DNA from: Gambelia wislizenii
Taxonomy: Eukaryota; Chordata; Lepidosauria; Squamata; Crotaphytidae
Assembly (NCBI GenBank): GCA_030847615.1
Contig: JAUMIR010000005.1
Span: 240,288,645-240,352,644, forward strand
Direction of reading: 5' to 3'
Length of the DNA stretch: 64,000 nt
Shown: in pieces, positions 1 to 9,412 of the stretch
Position numbering within the stretch: position 1 is the stretch's first letter
Layout of the letters: each line of letters begins with the position of its first letter
Translations under genes and position numbers: made by a program
The notes under the pieces: model-generated
What the model saw: only the letters and a program-made list of their open reading frames with translations
Database searches by the model: none
Told to the model about the DNA's origin: nothing

Positions 1-771
1 TTCCTCCTCACTTCCTGTTTAATAAAGGTCCCACCTGGAGCTAAATTGTAATGCCCTCCCCCACAAAAAATAAAACCATGGTGGAAATGTTGTCTTTTCA
101 AGGACAAATATTTTTTGAAAAACATATTTTTAACCTTTGGTGGTTCCAGGGTACCTCCAAATGGGGTGAAAATGCCCTCCGCACCCCCTAAAGGTAATTT
201 TGGGGCATTTGGGAGCAATGCTTTGATCTCCAGGCATGTACCCCTCATGCTGCTGTTTGCCCATCCCTGCTGTACAATATTGAAGGAATAGCTCATTTTT
301 ATTTGTTTCACTGGCCAATGATTTTCTATTATTGCCCTTTTTGAGATATTGAGAAAGAGAGAGAGAGAGAAAGGTCTTTTGATTGATAGGAGAATGGCAT
401 AAAACCTCAAACATTCTTGTCAAAAATAACTTTCGGAGGGGGAGTGTTATGTCTTCTGGGTTCCTTCCTGCTTCTGCTGAGTAGGAAACAGGACCCCTAG
501 AGACCATCTACACTGCCATCACCCATTGATTTAAATCACTATGACCAATAATTCAGTGGGAAATTACTAGGGACTGACTTTCACTTTGCACTCTGAAACT
601 GCAGAGATTTTTCCTCCCCTTCTTGGGGGATGAACATTCAAAACGAGCCAGACACATGAAAAAAGTGTGGAAGAAGGAAAACTTTAAATGAAGTTTTATT
701 CTAAGCAAGAATCTACATAGTGAAAGGGTATCTCAGTTTACACTAAAGGCGCCTTCCTTCAGGTAGTCTGA
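1..771. other. Unannotated AT-rich flank
   Basis: No coding region or recognisable repeat end was found here. The only structured stretch is a short GA-rich run near 351-373. The short open frames have no domain signature and no codon structure distinguishable from chance. Confidence 0.5.
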
Positions 772-1354
772 GGACTTTATCAGACAAGCCTCTTTAAACG
801 TTCTTTTGTTGGCATAAAAAATCCCATTTTTATGGCAGCAAAAGAATGCACCACCACCACCACCACACTTACCTTCTCTCCTGGTAAAGGCTTCCCCAGC
901 AATGAAGAAGAAGTGGACGGAGCTCCATTCACTTCCTGGAATGAAATCCTGCAGATTCTCATGAGAATACATAGCGTGGGAAATTAAAACAAAATTAACA
1001 GAGAGAAGGTTTTTTAAAAGCACAGGAACACACTTTAAAAGTCCCAAGTAACCTGGGGAGGTTCATAAAAAGTGTGTCACTTACCTGGATGTCACAATCT
1101 CACCCAGAAGTCTTCATTCTGGACCAGCCATTCATGCTGCATTCATGTGAGTACAATGACGCGAGGTTTCACATGCTGGCAATGCTGGCACTAAAGTGCC
1201 ACAGAGGGACAATTGACAGGTTCAGCCATCAGTTTAAAAGTACAGGTTTTGGCCAGGACATAAACACAAAAGGGTGACGTCATGTGGTACGTGCGCCTTT
1301 TTGCATTTATGTGGCATCATTATGACACCATATTTAGTGTGCCTGATAAAGTCC
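772..1354. mobile_element. PIF/Harbinger-like non-autonomous element, family A (TIR GGACTTTATCAG)
   Basis: The left end reads GGACTTTATCAGACA and the right end is its near-complement (CTGATAAAGTCC). The flanking triplets are TGA and TAA, compatible with a 3-bp TNA target duplication. The 583-bp interior has no transposase. The same ends, and much of the same interior (a CACTTACCT stretch, then AAAAAGTGT and CACTTACCTGGATGTC), recur at 2855, 56252 and 56968. Superfamily is inferred from the 3-bp duplications of the better copies. Confidence 0.7.
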
Positions 1355-1437
1355 TAAGTCATTCCAGCCAAGTTTTTAAAAAAACATGATTTCCCTGACA
1401 CATCTAAGCTAAACCATCCCTATTCTACTCACGAGGA

Positions 1438-2329
1438 CAGGGCCGGTTTAAGGAATTTTGGGGGACCCATATGGGCCAGTTTAAGGGATTTTGGGGGGGA
1501 CCTGCAATGCTTTATTTTGGGGGCCCATATGTTTATCTCAGGAACCTATTCACAATACAAGATATTCAGATTGCTACTAATAATATATTTGCAGGAGGAG
1601 GGTTATGAAAACCCCCCCCAATGATGGGGGCCTCTGTGGCTGCAGGGGCTGCAGGGCTCTTAAACCGGCATGACTGTCAGTCATCTTCCCCCCCAGCATA
1701 CAAGCTCCCCACATAAGTTGCCCTTCTCCCCCCCCCGCACCATCCCACTTCCCGCCCAGTCTGCACAGAGGTGCCCCACATTCCCAAGCAAAGAAGCCTC
1801 CCCTGAGCAACCCCATGCCTCTCAGGTGGAGACCCTGTCGGGAGGTGCTCCCCCCTCCAGCCCAGGTGCCTCACCTTGGCTCTCTGCAGGCGGCTCAGCC
1901 GCAGCTTGTGGACGAAAGGGTTGGCAGCGGTGGTGGTGGGGCTCCTCCTGCTCCTCCTCCTCTTCTTCCTTCGGGGGCCTCCAGCACCACCTCCCCCCTC
2001 CGTGGCCGGACCCCCCTTCCAGGCTGCCCTTCTTCTAGCCTGGGACTTCTCCCCAAGGCCAGAGCCCGGGCGAGGAGATGGAGAGAGAGAGGGAGGGAAG
2101 GAGGGGTGGGCAGGTGGGCGGCAGGAAGGACTCCCCAGCACCGGACCCTGGCGGAAGGGAGCCAGGATGCTAGAGGGAGGAGGAGGAGGAGGGACCACAG
2201 CCGAGCTGAGGCAGGGGGACGGGCTTTGGGTTTGGAGGAAGTGGATGGAGGAGGGGGACTCATGGGGGCCCTGCTGTGTCTGGGGCCCCCCGCCAATGCA
2301 GATTTGGCAGAATGGTTAAACTGGCCCTG
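1438..2329. mobile_element. hAT-like DNA transposon with GC-rich interior
   Basis: The ends are CAGGGCCGGTTTAAGG on the left and, read inward from the right, CAGGGCCAGTTTAACC. Both are typical of hAT terminal repeats (CAGGG). They are flanked by an 8-bp duplication, CACGAGGA at 1430-1437 and CATGAGGA at 2330-2337, differing by one CpG-type transition. The 892-bp element has no hAT transposase. From about 1600 to 2280 it is strongly GC-rich, unlike the surrounding DNA, and may be captured sequence. Confidence 0.8.
1871..2020 (+). other. Exon-like cargo inside the hAT element (speculative)
   Basis: A pyrimidine tract ending in CTCTCTGCAG (1880-1889) resembles a splice acceptor. The frame after it encodes a basic segment (RRLSRSLWTK), a hydrophobic run (GLAAVVVGLLLLLLLFFL), then a proline-rich stretch. 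That is the layout of a type II signal anchor, as in Golgi enzymes. There is no in-frame ATG, and a CTCCTCCTC-rich tract can produce leucine runs by chance. I do not recognise a specific gene. Confidence 0.2.
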
Positions 2330-3643
2330 CATGAGGAGGTGCAGTTCTGAGTCTTGATTTCCATGGGGGCTGGGAGCCAGGGTGTTGTCAGCCCAATCTA
2401 CTGACAGCATCCACTTAGATGGGATGGAATCCCCCCCCCCATGTTGTCTTCCTTTGTTCTCTCTCTGTATAGCATGGCACCCAGAAGTTTTATCACTTTT
2501 CCTTCAAAACATCTGGAAGCATTTTCAAGCTGGTCATCTCATTGGGTCAGTGTTTCTGATGCTCTTCTGATGCTAACCCCCCCCAACAAATGTAACTTAA
2601 TCTGACTCATCCTCAAACTTTTGTTTACCTGGAGGAAAGGCTGTCCCCTCAATTGTCCCAGATAATGGTAGGAACCCATTATCACAGGGGGAATCTCAGC
2701 ATTGGTAAGCAAATGGTACACGATTTTAGAATGCCTCAAAAATTCATCAAAAAATCATTTGAAGAAAACATTTCTCAAGCCCTCATTAGGCTATCCTCAC
2801 TATCCCCATTACTTTTGAAATGTAATTTTGTTATGACCTTGATTACCAAGTCAAGGAGATTATCAGACAGGAATGCAAAAAGTGTTCCTGTCTCACAATC
2901 TCCAATCCTGCCCCTTTCCTGGCACAATAACTCTCCACACCACACTTACCTTCTTTCCTGTAGACAGACAGCCCAGAAATCTAACAGAGCTCCATTCACT
3001 TCCTGGAATGAGATCCCGCCCATTCTCGCAAGAAGATGCAGGAGCTGGAAATTCAAAAATAAAAACAAAAATACAACAAAAAACTTACAAAAAGTACATA
3101 TGCATACTTCCAACTAAACCAGGGAAGTTTTAAAAAGTGTGCCACTTACCTGGATGTCTTGATCTCACCCAGACATGTTCTGGCAGGGTCGCCATTGACG
3201 CTACATTCACAAGAGTTAACTGCTCTGAAGTTTTTCACGCTGGCAATGCCAGCACCAAATTGCAATGGGGGATCTATTGATGGCTCACCCCATCTGTGAT
3301 GATCAGGCGCACCAACCGAATTTATGTCACCACTCAGCCTGGCCACCTTGTCACTTACGCTGCCATCACAGTTGTGACACAGGGGTTTTTCACCTTCCAC
3401 TGCTGCCACCAAACTAATAAACTGTGGAGACTGCAGTTCCACAATTAGATGGATAATACTTGCATCTGTGTGTGGGTGTTCACAGGATTAGCATGCCTAT
3501 TATGTATCAGTAAGGCCAAATAAATCCATGAGGAGACTGGATATGAATAATAAACATAAAGTTAGGTTTATTGTTTTAACAAGATAACAGAACTACTTTG
3601 GTATTTATTTTTGACCAGCTTCTTTTCCTCCTAGTACATAGTC

Positions 3644-3712
3644 TTCCTGCACTTCCTGACGGATGGCCATCCAGCCTCTGTTTGGGGACCTCCAAGGAAG
3701 GAGACCCCATCT
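3644..3712 (-). mobile_element. CR1 3'-end fragment, minus
   Basis: GGATGGCCATCCAGCCTCTG followed by CCTCCAAGGAAGGAGACCCC is the antisense of the conserved CR1 3' region seen in all other CR1 copies of the window. It lies head-on against the plus-strand CR1 that begins about 15 bp later. Because it is the extreme 3' part of the element, twin-priming does not explain it; two separate insertions are more likely. Confidence 0.7.
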
Positions 3713-3725
3713 ACATGACAAAATG

Positions 3726-4470
3726 ATTTTGATAACAATATGAAATTCAATACAGAGAAATGTAAGGTACTGCACTTAGGGCAGAAAAATGAAATGCATA
3801 GATATAGGATGGGGGAGACCTGGCTGAATGAGACTACATGTGAAAGGGATCTAGGAGTCCTAGTAGACCACAAGTTGAACTTGAGTCAACAGAGTGATGC
3901 GGCAGCTAAAAAAGCCAATGCGATTTTGGGCTGCATCAATAGAAGTATAGTGTCCAAATCAAGAGAAGTAATAGTGCCGCTCTATTCTGCCTTGGTCATG
4001 CCTCACCTAGAATACTGTGTCCAGTTCTGGGCACCACAATTCAAAAAGGATATGGACAAATTGGAGCGTGTCCAGAGGAGGGCGACTAGGGTGGTGGGCT
4101 GTCTGGAGGCCATGCCTTGTGGGGAGGGACTTGGGGTGCTGGGTATGTTTAGCCTGGAGAAGAGACGATATGATAGCCCTGTTTAAGTATTTGAAGGGGT
4201 GTCACATTGAGGATGGAGCAGGCTTGTTTTCTGCTGCTCCACAGACTGGAACACGGAGCAATGGATGCAAGCTACAGGAACAGAGATTCCACCTCAACGT
4301 TAGGAGGAAGTTTTTGACAGTAAGAGCTATTCGGCAGTGGAAGACACTCCCTCGGAGCGTGGTGGGGTCTCCTTCTTTGGATGCCTTTAGACAGAGGCGT
4401 GGCAGGGGGTTGGACTGGATGGCCCTTGTGGCCTCTTCTAACTCTACGAGTCTATGATTCTATGATACAT
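3726..4470 (+). mobile_element. CR1 LINE, 5'-truncated, with ORF2 C-terminal remnant
   Basis: A frame from 3740 to 4186 encodes the C-terminal part of CR1 ORF2 after the RT active site. Recognisable blocks are FNTEKCKVLHLG, ERDLGVLVD, the AILGCINRSI segment, and PHLEYCVQFWAPQ. A frameshift near 4160 passes the sequence to the next frame (YLKGCHIEDGAGLF, VRAIRQWKTLPRSVVG). The copy ends with the CR1 3' signature (TTGGACTGGATGGCCCTTG, then TCTATGATTCTATGAT). It is a dead, 5'-truncated copy nested inside a Harbinger-like element. Confidence 0.92.
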
Positions 4471-4911
4471 ACATTCTTTCAGCTACAGTCACTTTCCAGC
4501 CTCTCCTCAACACATCACATCTTTTATTCTTTCTCTTTCAATTGTCATCTCTCTTTTCAACTCTCATTCTCTGTTCTCTTCCAACTGTCATCCAGACTTA
4601 AAACATCCAGAAGCCCCTCCTCTTTCAGTGACACCAACGGAACGCAAAAGGATGACATCATCTGATATTGCCGTCCTTTTATGTTCCTCTGGCATCATTA
4701 TGGCACCACATTAGCCGTGTCTGATAATCTTCCAAGGTAACTCTTCAAGTAACTACGTTACTTGTTAATTCATTACTTCCAAGCTCTACAAAAATATATA
4801 GGCATTTCTCCCCAGGGTCTCCAAATAGTTAGTAATTAGGCCTATCAGGTTCTGGAAAAGTGTTCTTTCTTGCACCTATACATCCTCTTTTTTATATATC
4901 CTACAACATTC

Positions 4912-4913
<2 letters not shown>

Positions 4914-4943
<30 letters not shown>
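4914..4943 (+). repeat. (GA)n microsatellite
   Basis: An uninterrupted run of GA dinucleotides of about 28 bp. Confidence 0.95.
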
Positions 4944-4946
<3 letters not shown>

Positions 4947-5487
4947 CAAGATACAAATCCTGTTTATTTTTGCAAAGTGATGCTTCTCCAAATCTTTCTG
5001 AGACTATAGTCTTCAAGATTCTCACATTAGTTTAAAAAATGAGAACTGGAAAAAAGAGATGGAGAATGAGCAATGTCATATATCTAGCCATAAACCCAAA
5101 GAAATGACAAAATGTAATAATAATAATAAAACCCTGTAGGAAGGGGCTTCTTCCTCCCCTTAAGGTGGTAAAGAAAAGAAGATAGGACCGATAATAATGT
5201 TAGGGGAGCAGAATCTTGCTTAGGCTGATGAATGAAAGGGACTGGCAGCTTGTAGAAACAATAGTCTGTGGGGGCAAGCTGTTGGGAATGTGTCAGACAT
5301 AATTAATCTTACTGGTCTTGTTTTGCTTGAAGACTGCCATACTGAAACGATATAATCCATCATAACTTTTTCATGCCAGTTCTTCCATTTTTGATTATGG
5401 GCAAGAAGCCCCCTCGAAACCAAAGCATGGCTTCACAAAAATGCTTGTGCAGGATTATGGATAGAGTAAAACCTATAGGGGCCTAAA

Positions 5488-5715
5488 TACCCTAAAGGTA
5501 CCAGATTCTATCTGTTCTTGGAAGCTAAGCAGGGTCAGCCTTGGTTAGTACTTAGATGGGACACTGCAAACAAATACCAGGTGCTGCAGGGTATACTTCA
5601 GAGAAAGGAACTGGCAAAATCACTTCTTAATTCCCTGCCAAAGAGAACCCTATGAAATTCATGGGGTTGCCATAAGTCAACAGGTGACTTGAAGGTGTGT
5701 CCGTGCACACAGACA
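5488..5715 (+). mobile_element. 5S-rRNA-derived SINE with BovB-like tail
   Basis: The head contains the 5S rRNA internal control region in order: GGAAGCTAAGCAGGGTCAGC, TTGGTTAGTACTTAGATGGG, then AATACCAGGTGCTG. The body (GAAAGGAACTGGCAAAATCAC, AACCCTATGAAATTCATGGG) leads into the tail GGTTGCCATAAGTCAACAGG-TGACTTGAAGG. This tail is shared with the tRNA-headed SINEs below and resembles the BovB 3' end. Pol III transcription from the internal promoter is expected of this family. Confidence 0.88.
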
Positions 5716-5767
5716 AAACCTGTAGGGTGAAGACTTAGTGTATGTGTGTGGCACAGTATAAAGTGGA

Positions 5768-5780
5768 TGGTGCCATTTCA
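5768..5780 (+). repeat. 13-bp target-site duplication, 3' side of the LINE
   Basis: TGGTGCCATTTCA is repeated exactly at 12175-12187. The two copies bracket 5781-12174, which defines the inserted LINE. Confidence 0.88.
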
Positions 5781-6007
5781 AATCAAATCAAATTTTATTG
5801 CTTTTGACCAAAGGTCATTGCACAGCTCACACAACAATATATATATAACAATACAGATAAAATATATCTATAATAGAAAATAACCCTTATATCTAATAGA
5901 GAATTCCTAAATTTAATTTTTAAAATAATTAAATAATTAAAATAAAATACATTGTAAAATAAAGTAATTAATATACATTATACATTATTATATCAAATAA
6001 AGGTTTA
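5781..6007 (-). other. LINE 3' UTR and ATTTG-repeat tail
   Basis: Read on the minus strand, about 225 bp of AT-rich sequence follows the ORF2 stop. It includes a short ACCTTTGGTCAAAAGC segment and ends in three ATTTG units at the duplication. There is no poly(A) tail, unlike L1. Confidence 0.7.
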
Positions 6008-9000
6008 TCAAATATAGCCATCACCTTTGCAGTTTATAGCCATCTCTGCAATATACTTTTTCCTAATTTTTTTTGCTGCTAGAGCAAACAGAGCTACTTT
6101 CCAGGTTACATATTTATTCAGGTCCAATAGAAGGTAAAGAACCACGTCGTGTGGGTTCTGACCAGGACTAGTTTCTATTAGAATTGTGATGAACTTTTCT
6201 CTTGGTTCTTTATAGAGAGGGCAAAATAACATATAGTGGACAAGATCTTCTACTTCTTGGCAACCATATATACATATACGTTCCTTTGTTGGAATACCTC
6301 TGTGCCTTCCATCTCTGTATGCTGTGTCTATCATATTTAATCTTAGTTCAGTGAAAGCCTTTCGTAAGTTTACAAATGTTAAGTTATTAAAATAATATGG
6401 ATAATTACAAAATTTCTTAAGTTCATAGTATAGGGGAGCACATGGGGACAAGAAAACAGTATTAAGATCCTTTTGTATAGATATTTCAGTTATTGTATTC
6501 TTAATAGACTTTACCTGCGCTTTCAATTGAAGTTTTTTAATTTTGTCTAAAGAAATTCCATATTTAATAACCAATTGCGCTGCCTGATGTACCCAGTTTT
6601 TATTGGGCATGCTATTATTCAGTTCTAACAAACATTTTTTTGGAAGTCTATTATTGTCCATCCCCTGTACTTTGAACCAATAACATAAAATTCTCTTGTC
6701 TATTTGGCTTTCTAAACTCAGCGTGTTGGTTTCCAGTCTAAGCATGGCAGTTGGTGTATCTCTGGGGAGGCCCAACAATGACCGCAAGAAATAGTTCTGG
6801 GGGGATTCCATACTTATGATGTTTGATTTACTTGTAGTACCCCAGATTTCAGCCCCATAAAGGGATTGTGCCATTGTTTTGGCTTTATATACTATAATAG
6901 CAGGGTTTACTAGATTTCCCCCTCTAGTTGAAGCAAACTTTAATGTTGCCTTTGCCGATCTATAAGATTGTACTTTTATATTTAGCGTTTGTTCCTTCCA
7001 AAAAGTTGTATCTGAATATATTAGACCTAAATATCTGAATGATTTCACTTGGCTTATGATTTTTCCATCTAAGTGCCAAATATGTTTTTTAGGTCGTTTT
7101 CCAAAGACCATAACTTTGGTTTTATCATAATTGATTGTCAATTTGTTGTTTTTGCAGTATGAAGAAAATTTCGTGAAGAGTCTTCTTAAACCTACCTCCG
7201 TTCTAGATACTAATACTAAGTCATCTGCATACATTAACAAAGAAATTTTGGCATCAAGGATTGTGACAGGGGCATATTGCAAACCCTCCAGTTCTTTTAC
7301 AATGTCATTAATAAAGAAGTTAAACAGAAAAGGTGCTAAGATGCATCCCTGCTTAACTCCTACAGATGCAATAATCTTTGGAGTAAGATGTCCCATTAGG
7401 TCTATTTTAACCTGTAATGATGTGTCAGTATACAGAGATTTTATTAGAAATAATAAACGGTGGTCGATATTTGTTTTCTCCAATTTCTGCCACAACAAAG
7501 GTCTAGAGATCGAGTCAAACGCAGATTTCAAATCAACAAATGCAACATACAGTTTTTGTTTTAGATTATGAACATATTTGCACATTAAGAAGTTTAGCAC
7601 AAAACATAAATCAATGGTTGACTTCCCCTTTTGAAAACCAGCTTGTTCTTCTGCCAATACATTATAATTATTTACCCAATCTTCTATTTTTTCCAGAAGG
7701 TACCTAGCATACAGTTTAGAGGCAATATCCAGAAGGCTAATGGGCCTATAATTAGCTGGGTCTTTCTTATCACCTTTTTTATATATAGGGGCAATAATAC
7801 TCAATTTCCAACCCTCTGGGATGCGTCCAGAACGGTTTATATGGGTAAACAATTTTGCAAGTACTGGGGACCAATAATCCAGTTTTGCCTTGTATAATTC
7901 GGTGGGTATCATATCCTCACCGGGAGCTTTGTTGTTAGATTGCCTACTTATTATTCCCTTAATTTGGCTTGCAGTAACTTCGGGCCATTCAGGAGTGTCT
8001 ATTGGATTTACAGGATGGATTGAGTGTGAGAGGCTGTGGTAGGAGTTGTAAATGTTAGTGAAATAATTCTCCCACTCTTTCCCTTGCACTGCAGCCTCTA
8101 GCGTATAGTTTGATGTTCTAGTACCAGCGGCTATTAAGTGCCAAAATTTTTGGGAGTCTTTTTGAATAGCTGCCTCTCCCAATTCTCTCCACTGTACCTC
8201 ATAGTATTTTTGTTTCTTTTCTTTAAGTAATTTTTTATAGTTTTGCCGTAAGCGGACTATTTGATTTGAGGTGTTTCCTTTGGTATCCTTAATCTTCAAT
8301 TTTCTAATTTCATTGGCTAAGTTTTTTTTGGAGTCTAAACAGTCCTGATCAAACCATGTCCTAGGTTTAATTCTGGTGTTTTGGGGAACATAAGATGCAC
8401 TCAATAAAGGTTTTATTTGTGATGTTAAATCCTGATATGCACTTATAACATCATTTGATTCTTGAAGGATGTTTTCCCTGAGTTTCACAAATTTAGGAGA
8501 GTCAAGAGTCTTGCAAATCTTCTCCTGAAGCTGGCCATTCCATTTTAACCTCCTATTGCCAAGAATCTCATATTGGGTTTGATCTATTACTCTTGGTTTT
8601 TCCTTCAATGGCGTTTGTGGTAGCATCAGTTCAAGCGGAAAATGGTCGCTCTCAGCTCTTGTTACTATTCTAAATGTGTTTCTGTCAATTGGTGTATTAT
8701 TGGAAGTTAGTATGTAATCAATAGTACTGAAATGGCCTCTAGCAGAAATATATGTGAAATTTCCCTCTCGGTCTCCTGCTCCATGTCCGTTACATATCAG
8801 TAAATTGTGTTTCATTATAAGTGCACAAAGATGTTTTCCAGCGTGATTATGGGTTGTGTCCCTGGATGCTCTTTGGTATATTTCGGGTGTGTCATCAAGG
8901 GGAAGTCCAAATGCTATTTTATTTGAAGAAGTGATACCTATACGTGCATTGAAATCACCTCCTATGATCACCCATGAATTGGGGGTCATGCTATCTATTT

Positions 9001-9412
9001 CTTCTAGCACTTCATCAAAGGTTTCCCACAAGTGGTCTTTGTTAGTGCTAGATTTTGATGGAGGGATATAGGTACAGACTAGGTAGACAGTTTCAGAAAA
9101 GATGTTAGTGATGGATATAACCAAAAAATTGGGAGAGGATAATGATGGATGTTGACAAACTGTGCCTGTCAATGTGGTTGAGATTAATATTGCAAGGCCT
9201 CCAATTGCTCTTCCAAATTTTGCAGTTTTTAGAGCTGGAGTAGTGTATGTTGAAAATCCCTGCACAGTAATTCCACCCTCATTTTGAACCCACGTTTCTT
9301 GTAGAAGAATGATCTCATAAGTCTGCAGAAATGTTATAAAATTTTCATCTTGGGTCTTATTTTGCCAGCCGGCAATGTTCCATGAGATAAGTCTAATTGG
9401 GTTGGTATGTGG
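6008..9412 (-). CDS. LINE ORF2: endonuclease/reverse transcriptase
   Basis: An open frame of 1134 codons runs from just after the ORF1 stop. It nicks target DNA and copies the element RNA at the nick (target-primed reverse transcription). Endonuclease signatures: SWNIAGW and LLQETW before the first possible start, then GGDFNAR, a TIDYIL block and AESDHFP. RT signatures: NYRPISLL, QAGFQKGKST, the AFVDLKSAFDS motif with one catalytic Asp, GVKQGC, and MYADDLVLVS with the catalytic Asp pair. A C-terminal CIYGC...HYMLFC motif is Cys/His-rich, as in I/R1-group proteins. No RNase H domain is visible. The first ATG-equivalent lies about 49 codons in, after the essential WN and ET residues. The reading is therefore continuous with ORF1 through TGA, or starts at a non-AUG codon. 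All catalytic residues I can check are intact. Confidence 0.93.
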   Translation of the reverse strand, partial: PHTNPIRLISWNIAGWQNKTQDENFITFLQTYEIILLQETWVQNEGGITVQGFSTYTTPALKTAKFGRAIGGLAILISTTLTGTVCQHPSLSSPNFLVISITNIFSETVYLVCTYIPPSKSSTNKDHLWETFDEVLEEIDSMTPNSWVIIGGDFNARIGITSSNKIAFGLPLDDTPEIYQRASRDTTHNHAGKHLCALIMKHNLLICNGHGAGDREGNFTYISARGHFSTIDYILTSNNTPIDRNTFRIVTRAESDHFPLELMLPQTPLKEKPRVIDQTQYEILGNRRLKWNGQLQEKICKTLDSPKFVKLRENILQESNDVISAYQDLTSQIKPLLSASYVPQNTRIKPRTWFDQDCLDSKKNLANEIRKLKIKDTKGNTSNQIVRLRQNYKKLLKEKKQKYYEVQWRELGEAAIQKDSQKFWHLIAAGTRTSNYTLEAAVQGKEWENYFTNIYNSYHSLSHSIHPVNPIDTPEWPEVTASQIKGIISRQSNNKAPGEDMIPTELYKAKLDYWSPVLAKLFTHINRSGRIPEGWKLSIIAPIYKKGDKKDPANYRPISLLDIASKLYARYLLEKIEDWVNNYNVLAEEQAGFQKGKSTIDLCFVLNFLMCKYVHNLKQKLYVAFVDLKSAFDSISRPLLWQKLEKTNIDHRLLFLIKSLYTDTSLQVKIDLMGHLTPKIIASVGVKQGCILAPFLFNFFINDIVKELEGLQYAPVTILDAKISLLMYADDLVLVSRTEVGLRRLFTKFSSYCKNNKLTINYDKTKVMVFGKRPKKHIWHLDGKIISQVKSFRYLGLIYSDTTFWKEQTLNIKVQSYRSAKATLKFASTRGGNLVNPAIIVYKAKTMAQSLYGAEIWGTTSKSNIISMESPQNYFLRSLLGLPRDTPTAMLRLETNTLSLESQIDKRILCYWFKVQGMDNNRLPKKCLLELNNSMPNKNWVHQAAQLVIKYGISLDKIKKLQLKAQVKSIKNTITEISIQKDLNTVFLSPCAPLYYELKKFCNYPYYFNNLTFVNLRKAFTELRLNMIDTAYRDGRHRGIPTKERICIYGCQEVEDLVHYMLFCPLYKEPREKFITILIETSPGQNPHDVVLYLLLDLNKYVTWKVALFALAAKKIRKKYIAEMAINCKGDGYI

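Larger units (their letters stand above)
2855..4732. mobile_element. Family A Harbinger-like element split by later insertions
   Basis: The left end (GGAGATTATCAGAC at 2855) and the right end (CTGATAATCTTC ending at 4732) are complementary. Both are flanked by CAA (2852-2854 and 4733-4735). The left body, about 2855-3430, aligns by eye with 772-1354: the CCACACTTACC block, the GGAGCTCCATTCACTTCC-type block, and CACTTACCTGGATGTC. The right terminal part is about 4625-4732. The middle, roughly 3430-4620, holds CR1 pieces and unidentified AT-rich DNA. Confidence 0.65.

Noticed and set aside
1677..2410. Minus-strand frames of 171-173 residues in the GC-rich hAT
   Set aside because: Compositional (Pro/Arg/Ser-rich), overlapping frames on both strands; no domain.
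3630..4470. Twin-primed (5'-inverted) single CR1 insertion
   Set aside because: The inverted piece corresponds to the extreme 3' region already present in the forward piece, whereas twin priming inverts an upstream part.
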